Part shown: piece by piece, positions 29,159 to 38,589 of the stretch
Layout of the letters: every line of letters begins with the position of its first letter
How positions within the stretch are numbered: the first letter of the stretch is position 1
Origin: Paucibacter sp. PLA-PC-4
GTDB taxonomy: Bacteria; Pseudomonadota; Gammaproteobacteria; Burkholderiales; Burkholderiaceae_C
Direction: 5' to 3'
Length of the DNA stretch: 64,000 nt
Assembly: GCF_026241155.1 (NCBI RefSeq)
Contig: NZ_JAPFGP010000013.1
Span: forward strand, 62,001 to 126,000
Program-made: the position numbers and the translations under genes
Notes under the pieces: generated by a model
Database searches by the model: none
The model's input: only the letters and a program-made list of their open reading frames with translations
What the model was told of the DNA's origin: nothing

Positions 29159-32100
29159 GTGAGCAAGGACACCCTGGACGATTTGAGCAGCCTGGTCGGG
29201 CATGATGTCGGCCCCGGCGATGCCGCTACCGCGCTGGAGCGCAGCGTGCGGCGCCATTCGATGCGCTTGTTCTTGGCCGCATGCGCGCTGATCTGCGGCC
29301 TGGCCGGCAGTCTGCAATGGTTTGGCCGCCTCGGTGGCGAGCCGTTCAACGGACTGATCCCGCCGCTGCTGACCTGGGGCACGGCGGCGCTGGCCGCGCT
29401 GACCGTCTGGCAGCCGCCGCAACGCCAGGCCAAGGCCTTCGCGCTGCTGGTGATGAGCCTGGTGATCGCCTCGGCCGTCGCGCTGGCGCTATCGCGCCAG
29501 CTGGGTCTGGCCTCGATCTCGCTGGGCATCATGAGCCTGATGGTGGTGCTGGCCACCGCGCTGCAAGGCGTGCGTGCCGGCCTCTTCATCTTCTGCATCA
29601 GCCTGCTGGCCGTGGCCGGTCTGGTCTTCGCCGAGCTGGAGGGCTGGGGACCAGGCGCGGGCGCGCCTGCCAGTCTGCCCGCCCGCCTGGCCACCCATCT
29701 GATTCTGCTGGGGTCGGGCCTGGTGATCGGCATGGGTTGCATGCGCATGCTGCGCCGCTCGATCCTGGCCGCCGGCGAGCGCAATGCCCGCTTCCGCCAT
29801 CTGCTGAGCATGGCGGCCGATTGGTACTGGGAGATGGATCGCGAGTTCCGCTTCACCCACTTGGCCGAGGACAAGCCCGGCTCCTCCGGGCTGGATCTGG
29901 CGGCACGCCTGGGTAAGGCACCCTGGGATGTCGAGCACCTGGGCCTGTCGGATGAAGATCTGGACGCGCACCGCGCCGACCTTGAGTCGCACCGCGCCTT
30001 CCACGGCGTCGTCGCGCGTCGGCGCGGGCCGGACGGCACGGTGCGCTTTGTCTCGATCAGCGGAGAGCCGCGCTTCGACGCTCAGGGCAGCTTCCGAGGC
30101 TACTGGGGCGTGGGCCGTGATGTGACCAACGAGGTGCAGGCCGAGCAGGCCGTGGCCGCCACCGAGACACGCTACCGCGAGCTGTTCCGCCGCTCGCCCA
30201 GCCCGCTGGTGCTGCACCGTTGGGGCCGGGTGCTGGATGCCAACCCGGCAGCGATGGCGATGTTCGGCTACACCCAACGCTCCAGCATGATCGGCCAGGA
30301 CCTGTTCTCGCACTACGAGCCGGGGGACGACGAACGCGCCCGCCAGCGCGCCGCCAAGATCGAAGCGATGGCAGTCGGCGCGATGCTGCCGATGGCCGAG
30401 TTCAAGCTGCGCACCCTGTCGCGCCGACGCCGCCTGGTGCAGGCCACCAGCGTGCGGGTCGATGCCACCAGCGGCCCGGCCACCCTGTCCTTCTTTATCG
30501 ACCAGACCGAGGCCTCGCGCGCCCAGGACGCCTTGCGCCGCAGCGAGGGTCTGCTTTCGCATCTGGTCGCGACCAGCCCCGATGTGATCACGCTGACCGA
30601 GATGAACTCGGGCCGTTATGCGATGGTCAACAAGACTTTCGAACGCCTCTCCGGCTACAGCGCCGAGGAGGTGCTGGGCCGCACCTCGGATGAGATCGGG
30701 ATCTGGCAGGACGTCGAGGAACGCGCCCGCGTGATAGACGGCGTGCGCCAGCACGGCAAGGTCAGCGAGGTGCCGGTCAACTTCATCACCAAGTCGGGCG
30801 AATCGATCGCGATGGTGCTGTCGGCCGCGCCCTTCAATATGGACGGTCAGGCCTATCTGGTCGTCAACGCGCGCGATGTCACCGAGAGCGAGCGCACTCG
30901 GCTCGTGCATGCGGCGATCCTGCAGAACGCCTCGATCGGGATCACGCTGACGCGCGACCAACACTTCGTCCAGGTCAATCCGCTGATCGAGGAGATGTTC
31001 GGCTGGCCGCCAGGTGGCCTGCTTGGGCAGCATGGAAGCGTCGTCTGGCCCGGTGTCGAGGCCTATGCGGCGGTGGGCGAGGAGCTGGGCCCACGCCTTG
31101 CCGCCGGAGAGCAAGTCGAGATCGAACGGCCGATGCGCCGCCGCGACGGCTCGACCTTTCTGTGTCGACTGCTCGCCAAGGCGGTGGACCCGAACCACCC
31201 GAGCCGCGGCGGCACGATCTGGATCATGGAGGACGTAACCGAGAAGCGCCGCGTTGAGGCCGCGCTAGCCCAAGCCAAGGACGAGGCGCAGGCCGCCAAC
31301 CGCGCCAAGAGCGCCTTCCTGGCCAACACCAGCCACGAGATCCGCACTCCACTGAACGGCCTGTTGGGCCTGGCCCGCATGGTGCAACAGCCCGATCTGG
31401 ACGAGGCCACCCGGCGCCAGTATCTAGACCAGATGCTGGACAGCGCCGAGAGCCTGTCGGGCCTGATCTCCGACATCCTGGATCTGTCCAAGATCGAGGC
31501 CGGCCGCCTGACCCTGGAGTCGGTCCCGTTCGCCCTGCGCGACATGCTGGGCACAATGCGCCTGGCCTATCTGACGCTAGCGCAGGCGCGTGGCCTGTCT
31601 TTCCGTATCGATGTCGACGAGGACGTTCCGGCCTGGGTGGTCGGCGACCCGATGCGCACGCGCCAGATCCTCAGCAACTATCTGAGCAATGCCCTGAAAT
31701 TCACACAGGCCGGTGCGGTGGCCGTGCGGGTGCACCGGCAGGATGAGCAGCGGCTGCGCATCGAAGTGACGGACACCGGGCCAGGCATCGAGCCGGCGCT
31801 GCACGAGCGCCTGTTCCAGCCCTTCACCCAGGCCGACGAATCGACCACGCGGCGCTACGGCGGCACGGGGCTGGGCCTGTCGATCTGCCGAGAACTGGCC
31901 GAGCTGATGGGCGGCACGGTGGGCGTGGACAGCACGCCGGGCCAGGGATCGACCTTCTGGGCCGAGCTGCCGTTGGCCGGCGCGCCGACGCCGATCAGCA
32001 CCACGCTGCGCGAGGCGCGCGACAACCAGGATCTGCAGGGCCTGCGCGTGCTGATGGTGGAGGACAACCCGGTCAACATGATGATTGCCGTGGCCCTGCT

Positions 32101-32443
32101 GGAGCAGTGGGGGCTGGAGGTCTCGCAGGCCAGCGACGGCAGTCAGGCGGTCGAGGCCATCAACGCCCAGGCCAGCATGGGCAAGCCTTTCGACGCTGTA
32201 TTGATGGATGTTCAAATGCCGGTGATGAGCGGCCACGAGGCGACGCGCCAGGTGCGGCGGCGCTTCCCGGCCACCGAGCTGCCCATCGTCGCACTGACCG
32301 CCGCGGCCCTGATCTCGGAACGTGACGAGGCCCTGGCGGCAGGCATGAACGACTTCCTGACCAAGCCGATCGACGCGCCACGGCTGCGTGCGACCCTGGT
32401 GCGCCTGATCGGCCACAAGGACAACGACCAGCACCGCAGTTGA
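29159..32443 (+). CDS. hybrid sensor histidine kinase with membrane domain, PAS repeats and receiver
   Basis: A 1094-residue multidomain kinase. An N-terminal membrane block of about four to five helices (residues 38-200) is followed by several PAS-like domains with S-box features (FRHLLSMAADWYWEMD, YRELFRRSPSPLVLHR, LLSHLVATSPDVITL, ILQNASIGITLTRDQ). The phosphorylation site is NTSHEIRTPLNG with His726, the ATP-binding domain has VTDTGPGIEP and GGTGLGLSI, and the C-terminal receiver has DVQMP with Asp1017. The start is a GTG; a GGAG lies about 12 bases upstream. No separate output protein is adjacent, so signal may pass to a distant phosphotransfer protein. The ligand is unknown. Confidence 0.92.
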   Translation: MSKDTLDDLSSLVGHDVGPGDAATALERSVRRHSMRLFLAACALICGLAGSLQWFGRLGGEPFNGLIPPLLTWGTAALAALTVWQPPQRQAKAFALLVMSLVIASAVALALSRQLGLASISLGIMSLMVVLATALQGVRAGLFIFCISLLAVAGLVFAELEGWGPGAGAPASLPARLATHLILLGSGLVIGMGCMRMLRRSILAAGERNARFRHLLSMAADWYWEMDREFRFTHLAEDKPGSSGLDLAARLGKAPWDVEHLGLSDEDLDAHRADLESHRAFHGVVARRRGPDGTVRFVSISGEPRFDAQGSFRGYWGVGRDVTNEVQAEQAVAATETRYRELFRRSPSPLVLHRWGRVLDANPAAMAMFGYTQRSSMIGQDLFSHYEPGDDERARQRAAKIEAMAVGAMLPMAEFKLRTLSRRRRLVQATSVRVDATSGPATLSFFIDQTEASRAQDALRRSEGLLSHLVATSPDVITLTEMNSGRYAMVNKTFERLSGYSAEEVLGRTSDEIGIWQDVEERARVIDGVRQHGKVSEVPVNFITKSGESIAMVLSAAPFNMDGQAYLVVNARDVTESERTRLVHAAILQNASIGITLTRDQHFVQVNPLIEEMFGWPPGGLLGQHGSVVWPGVEAYAAVGEELGPRLAAGEQVEIERPMRRRDGSTFLCRLLAKAVDPNHPSRGGTIWIMEDVTEKRRVEAALAQAKDEAQAANRAKSAFLANTSHEIRTPLNGLLGLARMVQQPDLDEATRRQYLDQMLDSAESLSGLISDILDLSKIEAGRLTLESVPFALRDMLGTMRLAYLTLAQARGLSFRIDVDEDVPAWVVGDPMRTRQILSNYLSNALKFTQAGAVAVRVHRQDEQRLRIEVTDTGPGIEPALHERLFQPFTQADESTTRRYGGTGLGLSICRELAELMGGTVGVDSTPGQGSTFWAELPLAGAPTPISTTLREARDNQDLQGLRVLMVEDNPVNMMIAVALLEQWGLEVSQASDGSQAVEAINAQASMGKPFDAVLMDVQMPVMSGHEATRQVRRRFPATELPIVALTAAALISERDEALAAGMNDFLTKPIDAPRLRATLVRLIGHKDNDQHRS

Positions 32444-32459
32444 GCGGTGCTGCGCAGCT

Positions 32460-32804
32460 TCAGCCGGGCGGCGGCGGTGACAGACGTTTGAGAAAGACGC
32501 CCATCTCGCGCCCGGCCTGGTGATCGCCCTGGCTCTGTGCCAGCGCCAGACCCTGGCGCCAAGCCGCCCCGGCCTCCTGCGGGCGCCCTTGCGCCAGCAG
32601 CGCCTTGCCCAGCAGCTTCCAGGCGGCCGTGTAGTCCGGCTTGTGCTCGGTCGCCTTCTGCAAGTGCTCGACCGCTGCCGCCGTATCGCCATCATCCAGA
32701 CAGGCCTTGCCAAGACCGAAGCGCAGCAGCGCATCGTCCCGGCCGCGCGCCAGCAGCGCTTCGAGGCGGGCGCGCAAACCGCCGGGCAGGACGGGGCTGG
32801 TCAT
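32460..32804 (-). CDS. tetratricopeptide repeat protein
   Basis: A 114-residue helical protein with about two TPR units (LLRFGLGKACLDDGDTAAAVEHL and AAWKLLGKALLAQGRPQEA, quoted in parts), probably a small protein-protein adaptor. It starts four bases after the sterol-desaturase-family gene and is likely co-transcribed with it. It has no signal peptide. It ends 16 bases from the convergent hybrid kinase gene. Confidence 0.85.
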   Translation of the reverse strand: MTSPVLPGGLRARLEALLARGRDDALLRFGLGKACLDDGDTAAAVEHLQKATEHKPDYTAAWKLLGKALLAQGRPQEAGAAWRQGLALAQSQGDHQAGREMGVFLKRLSPPPPG

Positions 32805-32808
32805 CGGC

Positions 32809-33945
32809 TCAGCCTTTCCACACGAAGGGGAAGGCCAGCTGCTTGACGAAGCCATTAGGCACGTAGTCGCCGACCACGCCATAGCGTGCCGGCCAGGCGC
32901 GCTCGGACTTCACCGCCGTGCCGAACAGGTAGTCCAGGAACGCGAAATGGGCGGCGTAGTTCTTGTCGATAGCCTCGTCGTCCTGGGCGTGGTGCCAGTG
33001 GTGGAAGTTGGGCGTCACGATCAGGTATCGCAGCGGGCCTAGCCGCACGCTGACATTTGCATGGTTGAACACCGCCTGGAAGCCGACGACGATGATATAG
33101 GCGTCAATCACCTCCTTGCTGAAGCCCATCACATAGATGGGCGCCAGCACCAGAGTGCGGGTGATGACCAGCTCAAGGATGTGCTGCCGCGAACCCGCCA
33201 GCCAGTCCATGCTCTTGACGCTGTGGTGCACCGCATGCAGCCGCCACAGCGTCGGTACCTCGTGATAGGCCCGGTGCGTCCAGTACTGCACCAGATCGGC
33301 CACCAGCACGATCAAAAACAGCGCGAGCCAGAAGTTCAGCCCCTGCACCCAGCCGCGGACACCGTCATGTGCGGCCCAGCCGAACAGCCTGTGCACCAGC
33401 AGATTGGTGGCCAGCAGCACGAAGCCCACCACCATATGGTTGACGATGAAATGGTGGAAATCGGTCTGCCACTCGGAGCGGAACACCGGCTGGTCCTTGC
33501 GCAGCGCGAACAGCTTCTCGATGAACACAAAGATCAGAGTCGAGCCCAGCAGGTCGAGGATGAACCAGTCCAGGCCGATATAGGGCGTGTTGTCGGGGAA
33601 GTTGCTGTCTACCGGCACTTTGTGGCCGCCCAGGGCAAGCGACAGGGCTATCAGCACAAAAGCCGCCAGCGCCAGCCAGCGCGCTCGGCCGCGCAGGATG
33701 TTGAACAGCGCAATCGCGCCCGACAGCACCAGCGCACCAAACAGCAGGCTGCGCAGTGTATCGACCTGGTAGGAGCGGCGCAGCTGCGGCGTCGTGAGGT
33801 ACTCGGGCCAGTGAAATGCCAGCACGCCGAGAAAGCACAGGATTGCCAGCGCCAGCGCGATCACCCCCGACACCATGCCCTTGCCGGGCCGCAGCGCGCC
33901 ATGCGACTCGGTGAGCCGGTTGAGTTTGTCGAGATCACTACTCAT
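32809..33945 (-). CDS. sterol desaturase / fatty acid hydroxylase family membrane protein
   Basis: A 378-residue integral membrane di-iron oxygenase candidate. Histidine clusters typical of the superfamily are present: HRAYHEVP, HAVHHS, and NFHHWHHAQDDEAIDKNYAAH near the C-terminus (quoted in part). Hydrophobic helices flank them. Known members hydroxylate or desaturate lipids; the bacterial substrate here is not evident. The ATG at 33945 (MSSDLDKLNRL) is taken because the upstream extension has no membrane or family character. Confidence 0.9.
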   Translation of the reverse strand: MSSDLDKLNRLTESHGALRPGKGMVSGVIALALAILCFLGVLAFHWPEYLTTPQLRRSYQVDTLRSLLFGALVLSGAIALFNILRGRARWLALAAFVLIALSLALGGHKVPVDSNFPDNTPYIGLDWFILDLLGSTLIFVFIEKLFALRKDQPVFRSEWQTDFHHFIVNHMVVGFVLLATNLLVHRLFGWAAHDGVRGWVQGLNFWLALFLIVLVADLVQYWTHRAYHEVPTLWRLHAVHHSVKSMDWLAGSRQHILELVITRTLVLAPIYVMGFSKEVIDAYIIVVGFQAVFNHANVSVRLGPLRYLIVTPNFHHWHHAQDDEAIDKNYAAHFAFLDYLFGTAVKSERAWPARYGVVGDYVPNGFVKQLAFPFVWKG

Positions 33946-34083
33946 CAAGCAGGCCCTCCCAGGCATTGTTTGGCCGGGATTATGCAAGGCAGTCACGACG
34001 ACCGGGCGCGGTCGATACAGTTGCGACAAAGGAAACGCCCGGGGCCGGCGGCCGTTTGCCGCCGTGCAGAAGCCGCAGAGCGC

Positions 34084-34488
34084 TCAGCTCAGTGCCGCGG
34101 CTGCCGGCTCGGTTTCGGGAACTAAGTCGGCGCACAGCAGCGCGGCCAATTGCTCCGGCACATCGTTGTCAAAGCTCATCAGCAGCTCGGACGGCTGAGC
34201 CGAGGCGGCTGCATTCAGGATCTCGGCAATCCAGGTCTTCAGCGGCTCGCTCACCGGCTGCTTGAGCCGGCCCGCCAACCGAGAAACGGTGTCGTCGCGC
34301 AGGCGCCCCGAGCTCAACACCTGCCAAGCGTAGTCGACCTCGTAGCGCTCGACCGCATCCTTGAGGCTTTCACCGTCCAGCCGCGACTCTTCGGCAAACT
34401 GATTCAGCGTGCGGGTGCACAGACCGGCGATCAACCTGCTCAGCAACTCGGCCTGGGATGCGCGCAGGGCGCTTGTCTCGGTATTCAT
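34084..34488 (-). CDS. hypothetical protein, helical, unknown function
   Basis: I do not recognise this 134-residue product (start MNTETSALRASQAELLSRL). It is mostly helical, slightly acidic, without signal peptide or membrane segment. Codon use resembles the neighbouring genes, and CAGGGAACC upstream of the ATG could serve as a ribosome-binding site. It sits just downstream of the tRNA array and may be reached by read-through from it. The C-terminus is Ala-rich. Confidence 0.6.
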   Translation of the reverse strand: MNTETSALRASQAELLSRLIAGLCTRTLNQFAEESRLDGESLKDAVERYEVDYAWQVLSSGRLRDDTVSRLAGRLKQPVSEPLKTWIAEILNAAASAQPSELLMSFDNDVPEQLAALLCADLVPETEPAAAALS

Positions 34489-34605
34489 CGTCGGTTCCCT
34501 GATCAGACAGCCCACGAGAGTATGTTCGGACCGACGATCCATGGGCGGACCAACGAACCAAATCGCTAAACACCCAGAGGACGTACAGCGAGGCCGCCGA
34601 GGTCC

Positions 34606-34680
<75 letters not shown>

Positions 34681-34685
34681 GAATC

Positions 34686-34761
34686 TGGAGCGGGATAAGA
34701 GACTCGAACTCTCGACCTATACCTTGGCAAGGTATCGCTCTACCAACTGAGCTAATCCCGC
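34686..34761 (-). tRNA. tRNA-Gly (GCC)
   Basis: 76 bases including CCA. The acceptor stem is GCGGGAT/ATCCCGC, the D arm holds TAGCTCAGTTGGTAGAGC and the T arm GTTCGAGTC. Anticodon GCC lies at 34726-34728. Confidence 0.96.
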
Positions 34762-34803
34762 AGTGCGATATTCGACGGCGCCAAGAACATGCGCCAAACA
34801 AAC

Positions 34804-34831
34804 AAAAGCCCATCACTGAGGATGGGCTTTT
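34804..34831 (-). terminator. terminator hairpin between tRNA-Phe and tRNA-Gly
   Basis: The 11-bp arms AAAAGCCCATC and GATGGGCTTTT enclose a 6-base loop. The A/T ends make it a rho-independent terminator on either strand. On the minus strand it ends the tRNA-Phe transcript, so tRNA-Gly and tRNA-Thr need a promoter of their own in 34762-34803 or depend on read-through. Confidence 0.8.
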
Positions 34832-34842
34832 GCACAATGTCT

Positions 34843-34918
34843 TGGTGGCCTGGGGCGGAATCGAACCACCGACACGCGGATTTTCAATCCGCTGCTCTAC
34901 CAACTGAGCTACCAGGCC
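34843..34918 (-). tRNA. tRNA-Phe (GAA)
   Basis: 76 bases including CCA. The acceptor stem is GGCCTGG/CCAGGCC, the T arm holds GTTCGATTC, and anticodon GAA lies at 34883-34885 within loop TTGAAAA. Confidence 0.96.
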
Positions 34919-34972
34919 ATTTATCTTTTTTCTCGCCTTTTCGACAGGTCTGCCGAATCAGCGAAGACCATG

Positions 34973-34978
34973 ACTATA
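34973..34978 (-). promoter_or_regulatory. possible -10 box for tRNA-Phe
   Basis: On the minus strand this reads TATAGT, close to TATAAT, about 55 bases before the mature tRNA start and just after the ntrX stop codon. No convincing -35 box is seen. Confidence 0.3.
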
Positions 34979-34987
34979 GCATAGAAA

Positions 34988-35689
34988 TTACAGACCGCCA
35001 CCGCGCTTGTTGCGTGTCAGGTCCACACCTAGTTGCTTGAGCTTGCGGTAGAGGTGAGTACGCTCCAGGCCGGTCTTCTCGGCGACTCGAGTCATCGAGC
35101 CACTTTCCTTGGCGAGATGGAACTCGAAATAGCTTTTCTCGAAGGCGTCGCGGGCCTCGCGCAGCGGACGGTCAAGCTCGAACACCTGCTCAGAGGCCAG
35201 GCCGTTGGTCGGAAGGCTGGCCAGCGGCGGAGCGCTGAGTACCGGCGCCACATGCGAACTCGGGCTCATCAGCTCGCTGCGGGCGTAGCTGCTGGGCACG
35301 CCGACAACCGGTGCGGCGCGCGGCGCGGTCTTGACCAGGGCCTGCTCAACTGCTCGCAGCAGCTTCTGTAAGGTGATCGGTTTTTCGAGGAAGGCGATCG
35401 CGCCGACCTTGGTAGCTTCGACCGCCGTGTCTATCGTGCCGTGACCGCTCATCATGATCACCGGCATCGACAGCTGACCGGCACTGCCCCACTCCTTGAG
35501 CAGGGTGATGCCGTCGACATCGGGCATCCAGATGTCCAGCAGCACCAGATCGGGCCGCATCCGTTCGCGCACGGCGCGGGCCTGCGCGGCGTTCTCGGCG
35601 AGCTCGATCGTGTGACCTTCGTCGGTCAGGATTTCGGACAGCAGGGCTCGTATGCCCAGTTCGTCGTCAACTACAAGAATGGTTGCCAT
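34988..35689 (-). CDS. NtrX-like response regulator lacking the AAA+ domain
   Basis: A 233-residue regulator. The receiver (1-120) is intact: acidic pair VVDDE, phospho-acceptor Asp52 (LLDIWMPD), MMSGHG and Lys in LEKPIT. A variable linker follows, and the C-terminal Fis-type helix-turn-helix reads RVAEKTGLERTHLYRKLKQL. Canonical NtrX has a central sigma-54-activating AAA+ domain of about 240 residues; here it is absent, so activation through sigma-54 is not expected. The gene lies 13 bases after the NtrY-like kinase gene and is surely its partner. It is the last protein gene before the tRNA array. Confidence 0.88.
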   Translation of the reverse strand: MATILVVDDELGIRALLSEILTDEGHTIELAENAAQARAVRERMRPDLVLLDIWMPDVDGITLLKEWGSAGQLSMPVIMMSGHGTIDTAVEATKVGAIAFLEKPITLQKLLRAVEQALVKTAPRAAPVVGVPSSYARSELMSPSSHVAPVLSAPPLASLPTNGLASEQVFELDRPLREARDAFEKSYFEFHLAKESGSMTRVAEKTGLERTHLYRKLKQLGVDLTRNKRGGGL

Positions 35690-35702
35690 GTATGCCTACT
35701 GT

Positions 35703-37967
35703 TCACGCGGCCCTGTGCGCATCGCCGGGTTCGGCCGGGCTGGGTGCAGTCGCGAGTTTTGAAAATGATAACGAAACTTGAGCGCCGATCAGCGCCTGAG
35801 CCTGGTCGCCCTGCAAATGAAGGTTGGCCAGGCGGATGCGCGCGCCATGCTCGTCGGCGATTTTCTTCACCACGGCCAGGCCCAGGCCGGTGCCCTTGGT
35901 CTTGGTCGTGACATAAGGCTCGAAAGCGCGTTTGAGCACCTTCTCGGCAAAGCCGGGGCCGTTGTCGGTTACTTGTAAACGCAGCGCGCGCAGCTCGCCG
36001 GCCTCGTTGAAGGCCTTCTGCGTACGCACCAGCACATGGCCGTCGGGCTTGTCGCTGACAGCGTCCAGCGCGTTCTGCACCAGGTTGTGGATGACCTGGC
36101 GCAGCTGTGTCGCGTCGCCCTCGATCAGCGGCGGCTCCTGGGCCAGCTCGGCATGCAGCCGGCCAGCCTCCTGGGCTGGGGCATACAGCATCAGCACCTC
36201 GGACACCAGCGCATTCAGGTCCAGCGCGCTGAGCTTGGCCGAGGGAAGCCGGGCATAGTCACGGAACTCATTGACCAGTTGCTTCATCGCCTGCACCTGG
36301 TTGACGATGGTGGCGACCGAGCGCACCAGCATGGCCTGGTCCGCCCCTTCCAGCTTGGCTTCGAGCTTGTGCTGCAGGCGCTCGGCAGAGAGCTGGATCG
36401 GCGTCAACGGATTCTTGATCTCGTGGGCCAGGCGCCGTGCCACCTCGCTCCAGGCGGCCGAACGCTGGGCAGAGACCACTTCAGAGATGTCGTCGAACAC
36501 CATCAAGCGGCCGTCCAGCGGCAGCTGCGCGCCTCGCACCAGCAGGGTCAGTGTGTCCTGGCCGGACTGCAATTGCAGCTCGAAGGCGTCCTGCCAGTGG
36601 CCACGCTCGCCGGCTTCGGGTGCGTCGCTGAGCTGCTCGAAACGCTGCCAGACAGACTGGGCAAAGGCCTCCAACTGCGGCACCTCTTCGAGCCGCCGAC
36701 CGCGATAGGCCGACAGCGGCAGGCGCAGGATTCGGGTCGCGCCGGGGTTGACGGTATCGATCTGCTGCTGGGCGTCGAACACGATCACGCCGGCGGTCAG
36801 GTTGTCCAGAATCGTCTGCAGGTTGGTGCGCGCGCCCTCTAGATCGGCCACGCTGCGCTCGACCAGCGCACGGGCGTCCGCCAGCTGATCGGTCATGTCG
36901 GCGAAGGAGCGGGTCAGGCCGCCCAGCTCGTCGCGCGAGGACAGCACCGGTTTGGCCGACAGATCGCCATGCGCGACCTGTCGCATGCCGTCGGCCAGCA
37001 GGAGCAGCGGCCGGGCCAGCTGATTGCCCAGGGTGACGGCCAACAGCAGGGCCGCGAACACCGCCAGAATCAGCACCAGGGTCAAGGTGCCCAGATACAT
37101 GCGGCGCAGTCCGTCGCGCTCCAGCGCGCGCTGCTGGTACTCGCTGTTGGCGGTCTGCACCGCCAAGGCATTGGCCAGGACCTGGCTGGGCAGGCGTTGC
37201 ACTACCATCAGATAACGGTCGGCGCTGCCCAGGCTCATATCGGTGCTGGGCAGCAGGGCCAGCGCGCGCAGCAAGGCATTGCCCTGCAGAGCCTGGGCCT
37301 CGTCCTCCAGGCCTTCGAGCTGGCTCATCACACCGGAGGCGCGCGCCTGCCGCAGCAGCACCGCGCCAGGCCGCTCCGGCGCCAGCGCGCTGGTGTCGCC
37401 GCCCACCGACATCAGGATCTGCCCGCCGTTGCCCACCAGGGCCACAGTGCGGGCCGAGAGCTGCTCGCGGATACGCTCCAGCGCCAACGGCTGCAGGCTT
37501 TGGGTGTCAGTCAGGCGGTCGGCGGCGTCGCGGGTTTTGTTCGACAGGTCGTTGACCAGGCCGTCCAGCGTGCCTCGCCCGAGGTTCAGGCCGGCATCCA
37601 GCGCGCTGGCCAGCCGGACATCGAACCAGCTCTCGATGCTGCGGTTCACGAACTGGTAGGACACGGTGTAGATCAGCAACCCCGGCACCACGCCCACCAG
37701 CGCAAAAATGCCGGCCAGCTTCAGCAACAGCCGGCTGCCGAACTTGGCGGCACGCACCCGCAGCACCAGGCGCACCGCCGCCACGCTGATGACCAGCACC
37801 AGCACCGCAGCCACCGTCGCATTGAGCCAGAACAACCAGACGTAGTGGCGCTCGAAAAAGCCACGCTGCGCGGTACCGCCGATCGACAGCAAAAAGGCCA
37901 ACACGCCGCTGGCGCCGGTAACGGCCACCAGCGAGACCAGCCAGGCCCAACGCGCGGCGCGGGTCAT
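35703..37967 (-). CDS. NtrY-like membrane sensor histidine kinase
   Basis: A 754-residue kinase of the NtrY type. Three N-terminal membrane helices (about 9-30, 42-70, 82-103), a periplasmic loop, and a further helix (292-312) lead into HAMP (PLLLLADGMRQVAHGD), a PAS domain (LQTILDNLTAGVIVFD), the His box RLAHEIKNPLTP with His515, and the ATPase domain (VTDNGPGFAEK, KGTGLGLAVVKKI). It overlaps the DUF4390 gene by 4 bases. The order rsmB, DUF4390, NtrY-like, NtrX-like recurs in Burkholderiales; the signal is thought to be redox or nitrogen related but is not proven. Confidence 0.92.
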   Translation of the reverse strand: MTRAARWAWLVSLVAVTGASGVLAFLLSIGGTAQRGFFERHYVWLFWLNATVAAVLVLVISVAAVRLVLRVRAAKFGSRLLLKLAGIFALVGVVPGLLIYTVSYQFVNRSIESWFDVRLASALDAGLNLGRGTLDGLVNDLSNKTRDAADRLTDTQSLQPLALERIREQLSARTVALVGNGGQILMSVGGDTSALAPERPGAVLLRQARASGVMSQLEGLEDEAQALQGNALLRALALLPSTDMSLGSADRYLMVVQRLPSQVLANALAVQTANSEYQQRALERDGLRRMYLGTLTLVLILAVFAALLLAVTLGNQLARPLLLLADGMRQVAHGDLSAKPVLSSRDELGGLTRSFADMTDQLADARALVERSVADLEGARTNLQTILDNLTAGVIVFDAQQQIDTVNPGATRILRLPLSAYRGRRLEEVPQLEAFAQSVWQRFEQLSDAPEAGERGHWQDAFELQLQSGQDTLTLLVRGAQLPLDGRLMVFDDISEVVSAQRSAAWSEVARRLAHEIKNPLTPIQLSAERLQHKLEAKLEGADQAMLVRSVATIVNQVQAMKQLVNEFRDYARLPSAKLSALDLNALVSEVLMLYAPAQEAGRLHAELAQEPPLIEGDATQLRQVIHNLVQNALDAVSDKPDGHVLVRTQKAFNEAGELRALRLQVTDNGPGFAEKVLKRAFEPYVTTKTKGTGLGLAVVKKIADEHGARIRLANLHLQGDQAQALIGAQVSLSFSKLATAPSPAEPGDAHRAA

Positions 37968-38581
37968 GGCTTGTTGCTGGTCAGGTCAGCATTCAGCGCC
38001 AGGCTGCGCTCGACGCTCAGGGCCCAGCCCTGCGGCGAGCCCAGGCCGATCTGCATCGGCCTGGGCAGTTGGCTGGTATCGAGCCGGTAGCTGAACTCCA
38101 GGTAGTAGCGGCTACCCTCTTCCAGATCTTTGCCCTCGGCCAACCGCCATCCGGCAATGCCGCGCAGCGAGGCCAGCGCCTCGGGCAGCGTGACATAGCT
38201 CTGGTGCAGGCCGCCGTTGCTGACACGGTACTGGCGAGTCAGCGGCTGCCAGGCCAGGCGCCAGCTGCGCGAGACCCGCGAGACGCGCTCATCGCGCCAG
38301 TACCAGCGCGAACGCAGCACCGAGGCCTCGGCGGTGAAATAAATGGGCACGCCCTTCAGCAAAGCGTCCTCGACCGGCCGCGGCAGCTCGAAGCGGGTGC
38401 TGAAGCTCATCAAGAGGCCATCCTCGGCCCGCTCGGTGCTCAGCTGCACCAGATCCACCCCGTCTGCCCTGGCCGGTGCCAGCCCGGCGAGCAACAACAG
38501 TGCCAGCAACAGACGCAACAGCGCCGCTCGCGCCAAGGCGGCGGAAAACGGGGCGGCGGAGAACGGCAGGCGCAAGACCAA
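37964..38581 (-). CDS. DUF4390 domain protein, exported
   Basis: A 205-residue protein with an N-terminal hydrophobic signal segment (LLRLLLALLLLAGLAPARA) and a beta-rich periplasmic domain of the DUF4390 family (VDLVQLSTERAEDGLLMS, LPEALASLRGIAGWRL). It lies between rsmB and the NtrY-like kinase gene, 8 bases after rsmB and overlapping the kinase start by 4 bases. A role as periplasmic partner of the kinase is an inference from this tight coupling. Confidence 0.85.
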   Translation of the reverse strand: MVLRLPFSAAPFSAALARAALLRLLLALLLLAGLAPARADGVDLVQLSTERAEDGLLMSFSTRFELPRPVEDALLKGVPIYFTAEASVLRSRWYWRDERVSRVSRSWRLAWQPLTRQYRVSNGGLHQSYVTLPEALASLRGIAGWRLAEGKDLEEGSRYYLEFSYRLDTSQLPRPMQIGLGSPQGWALSVERSLALNADLTSNKP

Positions 38582-38589
38582 GGGACTAA

